Positions 17,653 through 26,148 of a DNA stretch of 64,000 bases are shown here, in pieces. Made by a program: the position numbers and the translations under genes. This DNA is from Arthrobacter gallicola (lineage in GTDB: Bacteria > Actinomycetota > Actinomycetes > Actinomycetales > Micrococcaceae). The notes under the pieces are model-generated. The model searched no databases. It was not told the DNA's origin and worked only from the letters and a program-made list of their open reading frames with translations. Position 1 is the stretch's first letter, and each line of letters begins with the position of its first letter. The DNA is taken from contig NZ_JACSQD010000001.1 of NCBI RefSeq assembly GCF_014836775.1, forward strand, positions 234,255 to 298,254. Direction: 5' to 3'.

Positions 17653-18296
17653 CTGCCCCGGGTGCCGCGGGCGTTGTTCCGGGGCCGGAGGTCCGGCTGC
17701 CGACGGCGTTCGGGGACTTTGCTGCCCGGGTCTGGACCGATGCCCGCACCGGTGCCGAACACTTGAGTGTGTCTGCGCCGGGCGCCGACCGCACGGCACC
17801 GGATCCGGCCGCGCCGCTGGTGCGGCTGCACTCCGAGTGCCTGACCGGTGATGTGTTTGCCTCCTACCGGTGTGACTGCGGGGAGCAGCTGGAGCAGGCC
17901 CTGGGACTGATCAGCCTGCATGGCGGAACCGTGCTCTATCTGCGCGGACACGAAGGCCGGGGGATCGGACTGGCGAACAAGCTCCGTGCCTACGCCCTGC
18001 AGGAAGCCGGCGCGGACACGGTGGAGGCCAACGAACAGCTTGGCCTGCCGGTCGACGCCCGCGACTACCAGGCGGCCGCGGAGATCCTGCTGCAGATGGG
18101 GCTGGACCGGATCCGGCTGCTCACCAACAACCCGGCCAAGCGCGAGAGGCTCGAGGCGTACGGAGTGCACGTTGACGCGATGGTGCCGTCCGAAGTGCCG
18201 GTCCGCGCCGAAAACGAACGCTATCTGCAGACCAAGCGGGACCGGATGAACCACCACCTCAACCTGCTGCGGGCCCATCCCGTTCAGCAGGGCTGA
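17649..18296 (+). CDS. ribA: GTP cyclohydrolase II
   Basis: It opens the GTP imidazole ring in the first committed step of riboflavin synthesis. The 215-residue protein has the zinc site [19 protein letters not shown] (three cysteines), the active loop [18 protein letters not shown] and the ending [16 protein letters not shown]. The start is GTG 17649, overlapping the ribB stop as GTGA. It stands alone here rather than as the second half of a RibBA fusion. About 45 N-terminal residues precede the first strong motif. Confidence 0.95.
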   Translation: MTAPGAAGVVPGPEVRLPTAFGDFAARVWTDARTGAEHLSVSAPGADRTAPDPAAPLVRLHSECLTGDVFASYRCDCGEQLEQALGLISLHGGTVLYLRGHEGRGIGLANKLRAYALQEAGADTVEANEQLGLPVDARDYQAAAEILLQMGLDRIRLLTNNPAKRERLEAYGVHVDAMVPSEVPVRAENERYLQTKRDRMNHHLNLLRAHPVQQG

Positions 18297-18349
18297 CTTT
18301 CTCATCAAAACCTGGCCCTGGCCAACCAACGAACTGAAGGACACGAACC

Positions 18350-18832
18350 ATGAGCGGACACGGCGCACCCGATAACGATGTCAGCAGCATCAAGGCGCAG
18401 GGCCTGGACTTTAAGGTGGCTATTGTCGCCGCCAGCTGGCACACCGAAGTAATGGACGGGCTGCTCGACGGCGCGCTGCGGGCAGCGTCGGACGCCGGCC
18501 TTGGCCCCCGCGTTGTCCGGGTGCCCGGCACGTTCGAGCTTTCCGTGGCTGCCGCGCGGCTGGCACCGCACTTTGACGCCGTCGTGGCCCTCGGCGTCGT
18601 CATCCGCGGCGGGACGCCGCACTTTGACTACGTCTGCTCCTCGGCGACGCAGGGGCTGACGGAGGTCAGCGTGCAGACTGGGACTCCGGTCGGCTTCGGC
18701 GTGCTGACCTGCGACACCGAGCAGCAGGCACTGGACCGTGCCGGGCTTGAGGGTTCGTCGGAAGACAAGGGCTACGAGGCATTCGCTGCCGCCGTGAATA
18801 CCGTGGCTGCGCTGCGCGGGACCGGGGTTTGA
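18350..18832 (+). CDS. ribH: 6,7-dimethyl-8-ribityllumazine synthase
   Basis: The 160-residue penultimate riboflavin enzyme shows [37 protein letters not shown], and [13 protein letters not shown] with the catalytic-region His. The C-terminal half contains [16 protein letters not shown]. It has a 53-base gap after ribA with its own AAGGA site, so its translation is independent. It closes the recognised rib operon. Confidence 0.96.
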   Translation: MSGHGAPDNDVSSIKAQGLDFKVAIVAASWHTEVMDGLLDGALRAASDAGLGPRVVRVPGTFELSVAAARLAPHFDAVVALGVVIRGGTPHFDYVCSSATQGLTEVSVQTGTPVGFGVLTCDTEQQALDRAGLEGSSEDKGYEAFAAAVNTVAALRGTGV

Positions 18833-19335
18833 GCGTTCCGTTGAACAAGAAATCACTTCTGGCTGACGGATTTACCGGGTTCCGCCCCATCGCTGACCTG
18901 GAGATCAACCGGATTCCGCAGCGGCAGGGGATATTCGTGGTGCTGCGGCCCGCCGGGTTCGAGCCGGTGTTCCTCGCCGAAAGCACCGCCGGGACGTTCA
19001 AGCGGAAGAATCCCTCGGTGTCCCGTGCGGTGCTCGCCGCCGAATGGGTGGAGGACGCGGACATCCTGTTTGTGGGCAAGGCCGGCCCCGGAAGCAAGGG
19101 CAACCGCGGTCTCCGCCGCCAGATTCAGGAGTATCTGGACTTCGGCCGGGGCAAGCCGCCGGGGCACTGGGACGGCCGGCTGATCTGGCAGGTCGCTGGC
19201 GCCCGGACGCTGCAGATGGCCTGGAAGGAGCTCCCTCCGGAGGAGCTCAACGCGGCCCAGGCGGCTTATCACGAGCGGTTCCGCCAGCTCCACGGCAGAC
19301 TGCCGTTCGCCAACCTTGTCCAGGCGCGCGCCTAG
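18829..19335 (+). CDS. GIY-YIG-like protein attached to the rib operon
   Basis: The 168-residue protein starts at TTG 18829, overlapping the ribH stop by four bases. It looks like a GIY-YIG-type fold: [16 protein letters not shown] takes the place of the GIY strand, [21 protein letters not shown] the YIG strand and Arg helix, followed by [12 protein letters not shown]. The expected YIG tyrosine is replaced by Phe in LFVGKA, so nuclease activity is uncertain. The tight overlap indicates co-transcription with riboflavin genes, but a role in that pathway is not implied. The fold call is from motif reading. Confidence 0.5.
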   Translation: MSVPLNKKSLLADGFTGFRPIADLEINRIPQRQGIFVVLRPAGFEPVFLAESTAGTFKRKNPSVSRAVLAAEWVEDADILFVGKAGPGSKGNRGLRRQIQEYLDFGRGKPPGHWDGRLIWQVAGARTLQMAWKELPPEELNAAQAAYHERFRQLHGRLPFANLVQARA

Positions 19336-19360
19336 GTTCCCGGAGCGCTAGGCTCGGGGC

Positions 19361-19771
19361 ATGGAAAAGTCAGCGGCCGACGTCGGCACCTTCCTTGAAG
19401 CCGTAGCCCCGGCCGTGCGCCGGCGGGATGCGGGCACGCTGCTCGAGATGATGACGCGGGTTACCGGGGAGTCACCCGTGATGTGGGGACCATCGATTAT
19501 CGGCTTTGGCGCCTACCACTACAAATACGCCAGCGGCAGGGAGGAGGATGCCCCGGCGGCGGGGTTCTCACCGCGCAAGGCGGCGACGACGGTCTACCTC
19601 GCCGACGGAACAGAGGCCTATGCCGAGCAGTTGGAGCGGCTCGGCGCGCACACCACGGGCGTGGTCTGCCTGTATCTGAAGGATTTGTCGAAGGTGGATC
19701 TGGGCGTGCTGGAGGAGATTGTCCGGGATTCCTATGAGCGTTCCAGCCGTGAGGGATTTGGCATCCAGTGA
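19361..19771 (+). CDS. DUF1801 family protein
   Basis: The 136-residue protein has the DUF1801/YdhG-like pattern: MMTRVTGESPVMWGPSIIGF with the conserved Trp-Gly-Pro, YHYKYASGREED, and GFSPRKAATTVYL. The function is unknown in the family. The C-terminal part (CLYLKDLSKVDLGVLEEIV) matches the usual ending. It starts 25 bases after the GIY-YIG-like gene and is convergent with the MFS gene. Confidence 0.85.
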   Translation: MEKSAADVGTFLEAVAPAVRRRDAGTLLEMMTRVTGESPVMWGPSIIGFGAYHYKYASGREEDAPAAGFSPRKAATTVYLADGTEAYAEQLERLGAHTTGVVCLYLKDLSKVDLGVLEEIVRDSYERSSREGFGIQ

Positions 19772-19777
19772 ACGGGC

Positions 19778-21142
19778 TTACTCGGCCGGTTTGGGTGTCC
19801 GGATTCCGATCAGGGCAATGAGCCCGGCCCCGAAAAACAGCACGGCCGTTGCCAGTGCCGTCTGCTGGAATCCGGGGTAGTCCAGGGCGCCGGCGGAGAT
19901 CGTGCCGATCAGGGCCACGGCCACAAGCCCGGCCACCCGGGCCACGGCGTTGTTGACGGCGGAACCAATGCCCGCCTCTTCCTCCCGCAGCGCACCCAGT
20001 ACCGCGGCAGTCAGTGGTGCGACCATCACGGCCAGGCCAAAACTGAAGAGCAGCAGGCCGGGCAGCAGCTGGGTGAAGAAATTCAGCGGGGGACTCACCG
20101 TGAGCATCAGCAGGAACCCGGCCCCCATGATCATCGGACCCACAGTCATAAAGATCCGCGGCCCGTACTTGCCGGCCAGGTTGCCGAAGAACGTGGACAG
20201 CAGGAGCAGGGCGATCGGCACCGGAAGGGCCGTGAATCCCGCCTCCGTGGCGGAGAAGCCGCCGGCTTCCTGCACGAACACGGTGATGGCGAAGGACCCC
20301 AGCGAGATCGCGGCGTACGCTGCCGCGGTCACCAGGTTGCCGTAGCGGAAGTTCCGCGCCCGGAAGAGGGAGAGCGGCATCATCGGCGCCCGGGTTCGGG
20401 CTTCGCGAAGGACGAACAGCACCAAGGCTGCGATTCCGAGGAGCAGGGGCACGACGACGGCGGGATGGCCCCAGCCCAGCCGCTCCTGTTCGATCAGCGC
20501 GTAGACCGGTCCGGCCAGGCCAACGATGGCGAGGAGTGCACCGGGAACGTCCAGCGCCGTCCTGCGCCGCGGACTGTCCTGCAGGCCGATCATCAGCAGG
20601 AGCGTGAGGGCCACGGGCAGGACATTGACCGCAAAAATCAGCCGCCAGCTCGCCCAGTCCACCAGGATGCCGCCAAGCAGCGGGCCGATGATTGCCGCTG
20701 TGCCGGTCCAGGCCGTCCACTGGCCGATGGCGCGGGCGCGCTCCCGGTCCTGGAACGCCGTCGTAATCATGGCCAGGGAACTGGGGACCAGCAGTGCCGC
20801 CGCCATGCCCTGGATGGCCCGGGCCAGGATGAGGACTTCCGGGGTCCAGGCCAGGGCACAGGCCAGCGAGGCAGCGCCAAACCCGAGAAGTCCCAGCCGC
20901 AGGATCAGCAGCCGGCCGTAGGAGTCTGAGAGCGAGCCGGCCAGCAGGATCAGCGCACCGAGCGTGAGCAGATATGCGTTCACCACCCACTGCTGGGTGA
21001 CCAGCCCGCCGCCGAGTTCGGCGCTGATCGCGGGCAGGGCGACGGTGACGATGGTGCCGTCGAGGAACGCGACGAAGGACGCCAGGATGGCGACGACGAG
21101 CAGGCGGCCGCGTTGTGCGGATGGACTGGCTGGGGCGGGCAT
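19778..21142 (-). CDS. MFS transporter (DHA2-like drug efflux)
   Basis: The 454-residue integral membrane protein is predicted to have 12-14 helices. MFS features are the short-loop motif DSYGRLLILRLG near residue 67 and helix-5 motif LGGILVDWASWRLIFAVNV, both typical of DHA2 exporters. The first helix has FLDGTIVTVALP with the Asp common in this group. Likely a proton-driven multidrug exporter; the substrate is unknown. No regulator is adjacent. Confidence 0.87.
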   Translation of the reverse strand: MPAPASPSAQRGRLLVVAILASFVAFLDGTIVTVALPAISAELGGGLVTQQWVVNAYLLTLGALILLAGSLSDSYGRLLILRLGLLGFGAASLACALAWTPEVLILARAIQGMAAALLVPSSLAMITTAFQDRERARAIGQWTAWTGTAAIIGPLLGGILVDWASWRLIFAVNVLPVALTLLLMIGLQDSPRRRTALDVPGALLAIVGLAGPVYALIEQERLGWGHPAVVVPLLLGIAALVLFVLREARTRAPMMPLSLFRARNFRYGNLVTAAAYAAISLGSFAITVFVQEAGGFSATEAGFTALPVPIALLLLSTFFGNLAGKYGPRIFMTVGPMIMGAGFLLMLTVSPPLNFFTQLLPGLLLFSFGLAVMVAPLTAAVLGALREEEAGIGSAVNNAVARVAGLVAVALIGTISAGALDYPGFQQTALATAVLFFGAGLIALIGIRTPKPAE

Positions 21143-21241
21143 CGCGGGGGTCCTTCCGGAACCGGGAGTTGCCTACATGCTGGCACTGTCCACCCGGTGT
21201 TGGACAGGCAGGACGGAGACCGGAGCCTGTGGGGGCGCGGG

Positions 21242-22471
21242 CTAGACCAGTTCCAAACCGTCCGCCACCACCTGGCCGCGGTGAAGAACGGTTCTGCCCG
21301 GCAGCCGGTCCATGACTGCGGCCGTCACCGTGTCGCCTTCGACCAGCACCAGCTCGGCCGGGTCGCCTGCATTGAGCCCTGGACGGTCCGCCACCGATGC
21401 CAGCCTCGGGGCCTGGGGGTTCAGGACGCTGGCTCCGCCGACGGTGGCCACGGCAACGCAGTGTTCGATGAGTTCGTCGGCGCGGAACCTGCTGGTGAAG
21501 GCCAGCTGCCAGGTGCGGTCCAGCATGTCCGCGTTGCCGTAGGGGGACCAGTAATCCCGCTGGCCGTCCTGTCCCAGCCCCACCCGGACTCCGGCCGCGG
21601 CGAGCTGCTGCAGCGGGAGCGGCTGCCCGGCGGGGGCGATGGTGGCCATCGAGATGTCCAGCGCCGCGAACTCATCGATGAGTTCCTGCAGCTGGGCGGC
21701 GGGCAGGTCGGCAAGTCCGTAGCCGTGGGAAATAGTCACGAGTCCCTGCATGCCCAGCGCCTTGGTGCGCTCCAGGATCAGCTGGGCGCTGAACAGGCCC
21801 AGCTGGTCTGGCTCATGCAGGTGGATGTCCAACGGAACGCCGTACTTTTCGGCGAGCCCAAACACGATGTCCAGATGCTTCACCGGATCCCGGTCCAGGG
21901 AGCACGGATCAATGCCGCCCACGACGTCGGCACCCAGTTTGAGGGCTTCCTCCAGGACGTCCGCGCTGCCGGCTTCCCGGAGCAGTCCGGCCTGCGGAAA
22001 GGCGATGACCTCGACGTCGGCCCGGTTCCGGTGCGCTTCGCGGGCTGCGAGGACGCCCTCGAACCGTTCCAGGCCGGCGTCGACGTCCACCTGCGCGTAG
22101 GTGCGGACCCGCGTGGTGCCGCGTTCGATCATCGCCCCGAGGCACGCCGTCGCGCGGTCCGCGACGGAGGCTTCGGTGTCGCGCCAGTTCTTCCGGTCGT
22201 TCAGCATCATGCCCCAGACACCCGGCGCTCCCGTGTGCGGACGGAAGGGCAGACCGATCCGGTTGGAGTCCAGGTGCACGTGGACGTCGGAGAAGGAGGG
22301 GAGCAGGATCCGGCCGTTGCCTTCGACGACGACGGCGCCGGTTGGCGCGGCTTCACCGGCGATTACGGCGTCGGATGTGGCGGGCGTCAGGGCGGTGATC
22401 ACGCCGTCGTCTATCTGGACATCGGATGCTGCTTCGCCCCAGGGGCGGACGTTGCGGAGAATAACGGTCAC
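21242..22471 (-). CDS. Amidohydrolase, cytosine-deaminase-like
   Basis: The protein is about 410 residues from the GTG at 22471 (TVILRNVRPWG). Metal-dependent hydrolase motifs are present: PSFSDVHVHLDSN (HxH), PLDIHLHEPDQ, TISHGYGLAD, and GLGQDGQRDYWSPYG with the metal Asp. The C-terminal barrel-flanking domain ends with RTVLHRGQVV. The pattern resembles the cytosine/creatinine deaminase group; the substrate is open. An in-frame ATG at 22513 would add 14 residues and cannot be excluded. Confidence 0.82.
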   Translation of the reverse strand: MTVILRNVRPWGEAASDVQIDDGVITALTPATSDAVIAGEAAPTGAVVVEGNGRILLPSFSDVHVHLDSNRIGLPFRPHTGAPGVWGMMLNDRKNWRDTEASVADRATACLGAMIERGTTRVRTYAQVDVDAGLERFEGVLAAREAHRNRADVEVIAFPQAGLLREAGSADVLEEALKLGADVVGGIDPCSLDRDPVKHLDIVFGLAEKYGVPLDIHLHEPDQLGLFSAQLILERTKALGMQGLVTISHGYGLADLPAAQLQELIDEFAALDISMATIAPAGQPLPLQQLAAAGVRVGLGQDGQRDYWSPYGNADMLDRTWQLAFTSRFRADELIEHCVAVATVGGASVLNPQAPRLASVADRPGLNAGDPAELVLVEGDTVTAAVMDRLPGRTVLHRGQVVADGLELV

Positions 22472-22649
22472 TGGTTCAGTCCTGTCGCGGAAAAGTCGGA
22501 GCGTGCGCTGCATTCTCCCATCAAAGGGCTGCCTGCTGCGAAAGGGATGCGGCCCCACGGTGGTGTGTGCCCGGTGTCTGCCCGAGAATAAGCGGATCCG
22601 GCTCTGCCGTCCCGGCACCGCGCCGCAGCCTAGGTTCAGGGAGAACGAC

Positions 22650-22955
22650 ATGTCCACAAAGATCACGTTCATTATCGACAACCCTTCCGATCCGTCCGCC
22701 TTTGAAGCCGCCTATCCGGGCCTGGTGGACAGCGTGAAGCAGCTCCCGAAGCTTCAGCGGTATGAAGCCGGAAAGGTCTGGCCGAAAGAAGATGGCACAC
22801 CCACTCCGGCTTACCGGACACTGGACCTGTACTTCGACTCCTACGACGATGCCTCAGCCGCCGTCGCTACAGCTGCGGCCGCGGACTTTATAGGTCAGCT
22901 CACGGCGACCGGGACAACCTTCACCGGCCTGTTCTCAGACGTCCAGGACAGCTAA
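22650..22955 (+). CDS. EthD-family small protein
   Basis: The 101-residue protein reads as an EthD/dimeric alpha-beta barrel: ITFIIDNPSDPSAFEAAYPG, LPKLQRYEAGKVWPKEDG, YRTLDLYFDSYDDASAAV, and a terminal SDVQDS. The start ATG has a GGGAG site upstream. EthD relatives assist in degradation pathways, but the neighbour here is only a divergent amidohydrolase. The function is unknown. Confidence 0.7.
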   Translation: MSTKITFIIDNPSDPSAFEAAYPGLVDSVKQLPKLQRYEAGKVWPKEDGTPTPAYRTLDLYFDSYDDASAAVATAAAADFIGQLTATGTTFTGLFSDVQDS

Positions 22956-23016
22956 CCGGCGTTTGCGTTCAGGAATATTCGGGCTTGAAGGCACCAACTG
23001 AGGGGGAGCGGGGGAA

Positions 23017-24174
23017 GTGAAGCAGATACGGCTATGCCTGGCCCGTGTGCCGGGCATCATTTGTGGAGCTGCGGTGCTGCTGCTGATGGGCATGTTGGCC
23101 GGGTGCGGGCAACAGTTCGGGGAGTCTGCGGCACCCCGGCCTGTGGCTGAGCTGGCCGACGCCGTTGACTGCGCCAGTATGGAGCAGACCGTCCCGTCCA
23201 GAACCCCGCCGACGCCTCCCGCAGTCCCGCCCCCGGCGGCCGGGTCCGTGCCCACGGGCTTTGTCCCAGTGGAAGTCGTCCGCTGCGGTGCCGCGCTGGA
23301 AACCACAGAGGACCAGGACGGGTTGTGGTCGGCCGTCTCACAGGAGCACCTCACCGGAGACCTGGACAAACTGGTGGCTGCCCTGGCGGAACCTAGCGAC
23401 GGGCCCCGCCCGAACCAGGCCTGCACCGCCGACATGGAAATGGTTCCCGATCTCTGGCTGCTGGATGCGGACGGACAGGCGATGCGCGCAGCCTGGCCGA
23501 CGGACGCCTGCGGCAAGACCAAGCCCGGCGTGCATGACGTTCTGGCGGAGATGGACGTGGCCGGTTCCAGCCTGCACAAGGTCATGTTGATCCAGTCCCG
23601 GGCGGCCCTGAACGCCGGCTGCTCCGAGGAATGGAGTTATAGCGTGTGGCCGGCAGCAACGGCCCTCGCGCCCGTCATGGCGGACGTCGAGGAGGGGACT
23701 GCGAGCGGCGTTGGTGAGACCGTGCCTGCTTCGCCACCGCTCCTGCCCAGCGCTGAGAGCATCGATACCTTAAGAATCTGCCATTACCGGGTGTCACCGG
23801 CGCTGGCCTCGCAGCCAACACCTGACGTAGCGGACGGACTCCCCGGCGGCTCCCAGCCGGACTCGTTTTTTGACGTCATCGAGAGCATGTCGGGAACGTT
23901 TGCCGGAGGCGGGAACCTGGCGGGCGCGGCTAAGGATGCCACGTTGCAGACAGCGGCCTTTGAGCCGTCGGCTGGGGAATGCGGCGGGACGGCAACCGGA
24001 TTTGTGGCGCTGTGGCCCGTGGCTCAAGGGCAGGACGCCGGAGCGCCGCTGACACTTGAGCTCGACGGTTGCGGGCGTCTGGTAAGCGCTGACGGCTCTG
24101 CCCGGACCGTACCGGAGGAGGCGGCTGCCGCCGTCGTCACCGCATTAACGGACTGGGATGGCTCCAGTCCGTGA
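23017..24174 (+). CDS. Predicted lipoprotein, function unknown
   Basis: The 385-residue protein has an N-terminal signal with a lipobox LAGC (Cys30) after a hydrophobic stretch. The mature part starts with a Pro-rich segment (residues 60-80) and then a Cys-containing extracellular domain without a family I recognise. Cysteines at about residues 51, 89, 137 and 167 could form disulfides. The start is GTG 23017 with a GGGGGA region upstream. It stands alone, convergent with the RES gene. Confidence 0.65.
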   Translation: MKQIRLCLARVPGIICGAAVLLLMGMLAGCGQQFGESAAPRPVAELADAVDCASMEQTVPSRTPPTPPAVPPPAAGSVPTGFVPVEVVRCGAALETTEDQDGLWSAVSQEHLTGDLDKLVAALAEPSDGPRPNQACTADMEMVPDLWLLDADGQAMRAAWPTDACGKTKPGVHDVLAEMDVAGSSLHKVMLIQSRAALNAGCSEEWSYSVWPAATALAPVMADVEEGTASGVGETVPASPPLLPSAESIDTLRICHYRVSPALASQPTPDVADGLPGGSQPDSFFDVIESMSGTFAGGGNLAGAAKDATLQTAAFEPSAGECGGTATGFVALWPVAQGQDAGAPLTLELDGCGRLVSADGSARTVPEEAAAAVVTALTDWDGSSP

Positions 24175-24215
24175 GTAACCCGCCAGCCTTTCATCCCCCT
24201 TACGGGCAGCAGTCG

Positions 24216-24737
24216 TTAACCGATCGGCTGGACTGGAACTTCCCGGACGCTCGGAGCGCCGTCGATGTTCCAGCTGAAGAGCGTCAGATGCCAGAGGTGT
24301 GGCTGCTTGCGTGAGGGGTCGATCAACCCGTTGGCACCCACACTTTCCAGAATCTCCCGGACCTTCCACGAAGGCGGCGAACAGCCTGCGGCAGCGAGTT
24401 CCTGCCAGTCCGCTGCGGCGTCCGCCGGATCAACGCCTATCGACTTCAAGGTCTCGTGGTCACGAAGATCCACAATTCGTTCGGCCTCTACATCGAACTG
24501 CAGCACTTCTAGCCGGGCTGCTCGTGTGTCCGAGTGAGCGATCATTGCAGCCGCAACACCATCGCGCGAGGAGCTGAGGTACAACGTGGGCGTGTCCAGC
24601 GGGGAATACCGTCCGGCCGACCTGGATCCCTCAAGGGCTGCATAACGGTAAGCGGGATCAACAGCGCGGAAGAACGATCCTGAGACAGTGCACATCAAAG
24701 CACCAGCCCGGCTCACCTTTGGTTCGCTGCTCTGCAT
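24216..24737 (-). CDS. RES-domain protein (NAD+ phosphorylase-type fold)
   Basis: The 173-residue protein has the Arg-Glu-Ser landmarks of the RES domain: FFRAVDPAYRYAALEGSRS with the Arg, AGRYSPLDTPTLYLSSS with the Tyr and Ser, then VLQFDVEAERIVDLRD. RES toxins such as MbcT degrade NAD+. I prefer ATG 24737 because GGGAG lies six bases upstream; a GTG at 24785 would add 16 residues. The usual Xre-type antitoxin gene is not next to it, so it may be solitary, inactive or have another role. Confidence 0.68.
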   Translation of the reverse strand: MQSSEPKVSRAGALMCTVSGSFFRAVDPAYRYAALEGSRSAGRYSPLDTPTLYLSSSRDGVAAAMIAHSDTRAARLEVLQFDVEAERIVDLRDHETLKSIGVDPADAAADWQELAAAGCSPPSWKVREILESVGANGLIDPSRKQPHLWHLTLFSWNIDGAPSVREVPVQPIG

Positions 24738-25046
24738 AACGCGCTCCCTATCCCTGCGGGTGAAGTTGGACTGCCAGCTTGTCACGTCTGTAAGCCGGTC
24801 GCTGAGCGGGACGGGCGCGCCCGGTAATCAGTGTCAGTTATTCGTCAGCTTCATTTGTTGGGCGAGCTGACTTCCTCATCACCTTGATCACCACCAGAAC
24901 CGTAATGCCGGCGATCCACTGTCTGTCGTGCTTTTATATGTCGAGCTGCACCACAGGAGCCATAGGCGCACGGGAGAATCCTTCAACGGGGCATTTAGGG
25001 ACTTAAAGTCATTCCCATTTATCCTCATTTGATTCATAGTCGAGGC
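24738..25046. other. Intergenic region with one palindromic repeat copy
   Basis: About 310 bases without a recognised gene. It contains one copy of the GTAAGCCGGTCGCTGAGCGG repeat near 24791 and a 31-codon open stretch on the minus strand lacking a start codon. The sequence is locally AT-richer upstream of 25047 and probably holds the promoter of the next gene. Confidence 0.4.
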
Positions 25047-25721
25047 ATGGATTGGGTTGGCATTCTCCCCGAAGACGCCCCAGACCCCCGTGTCGAAGGG
25101 GTCGAGAGCCTCAAGCGCATGCCTATTCCGGTGCTGGGGCTTATGCCCCAGCCCTCGCTGGAGGACACAGACTCTGTCAGCCTGAACTCGGTTCTGGATG
25201 ATCGTGGGTACAGCGAAATGACAGCGAGCATCACCTACACGCTCTGGCGGAACCCGGATGACCGCTCAGACCCGGTCAACCTTGCGGACCTGGAGTCCCT
25301 CAGGGCCATCGAGGAAGTTCCGCCATGGTCCCGGCCCCCTTGGCTGATCGAGCAAGTGGAGCGGATGCGCTATCCGCAGCTGTGGGAAGCCGTGCGGACC
25401 ACTTGGCACCGCGAGCCGCACTCTTCGCTGGAAAGCCTCCTGGCTGATCATGTCAACCACATCTTGATGAACCAATTCCGGGAGGAGGTCTGGCCAGGCG
25501 GCAAACCCTGGGAGCAGCATGCCCCCGTAGTAACCGGCCGGATGGTCAACAGCCGGGCCAGAACCGTCATTAACGGAGTCGAGGTACCCGGTGCAGAGGT
25601 CGATACTGACCCGTTCGTGTACGGCATCGGGGCCCGGCTCGCAGACGGCGCCGTCGTGACAGCAGTCCTGCCACGCGCTGAACTCGAACGGATTCAGGTC
25701 CGGTTTACGACTCGGAACTAA
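25047..25721 (+). CDS. Hypothetical protein
   Basis: A 224-residue soluble protein with no recognised family. It is acidic and Trp/Pro-rich, with WVGILPEDAPDPRVEGVESL at the start, a helical middle (LIEQVERMRYPQLWEAVRTTWH) and a strand-rich C-terminus containing DTDPFVYGIGARLADGAVVTAVLP. There is no signal peptide or membrane segment. The start is taken as ATG 25047, with CGAGG just before; TTG 25029 is an alternative. Codon use looks like normal high-GC coding DNA, so I consider it real. Confidence 0.6.
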   Translation: MDWVGILPEDAPDPRVEGVESLKRMPIPVLGLMPQPSLEDTDSVSLNSVLDDRGYSEMTASITYTLWRNPDDRSDPVNLADLESLRAIEEVPPWSRPPWLIEQVERMRYPQLWEAVRTTWHREPHSSLESLLADHVNHILMNQFREEVWPGGKPWEQHAPVVTGRMVNSRARTVINGVEVPGAEVDTDPFVYGIGARLADGAVVTAVLPRAELERIQVRFTTRN

Positions 25722-25838
25722 CGGGCACATTCCTGCGTCTAAAAGGGGATCCTCAACGCGGGGCTTGCGCTCCACTATGGTGGTAGTCCCTGTCGCCTAT
25801 TGAGGCAGACTCATCCAAGTGGTGTTGGGGGCGGACAG

Positions 25839-26105
25839 ATGGACGCCTTGCCAGCGGTTGGGCCGAGTCATTTTCCATGGGACACGGAAGCCTGGCTCGG
25901 GAAGGGCCGGTTAACGGGTCCTCTATTGCAGAGACTCCATTGGATGATGGACAGGGCAACCCCCCCACCGGGATGGGGGAACCCGTATCAGGCGGGCACT
26001 GTGACCGTATCCGGATCACAAGCCGTCTTCGAGGACGACGACGGCCATGTCGTCACGTTCCAGGCCCGGCCAGGTGCCACAGATTTCGTCAAGACCTGTT
26101 CCTGA
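25839..26105 (+). CDS. Hypothetical small protein
   Basis: An 88-residue open frame with a GGGGG run upstream of ATG 25839. The C-terminal half (AGTVTVSGSQAVFEDDDGHVVTF) looks like beta strands. No known family. It sits downstream of another hypothetical gene and convergent with the ABC permease. Confidence 0.4.
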   Translation: MDALPAVGPSHFPWDTEAWLGKGRLTGPLLQRLHWMMDRATPPPGWGNPYQAGTVTVSGSQAVFEDDDGHVVTFQARPGATDFVKTCS

Positions 26106-26148
26106 AGGTCAACCGGGTGCCGCGCAGAGGATCCCGAATGGTCGATCT

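Noticed and set aside
24265..24577. Open frames opposite the RES gene as an antitoxin
   Set aside because: They are antisense frames without a helix-turn-helix or other antitoxin pattern.
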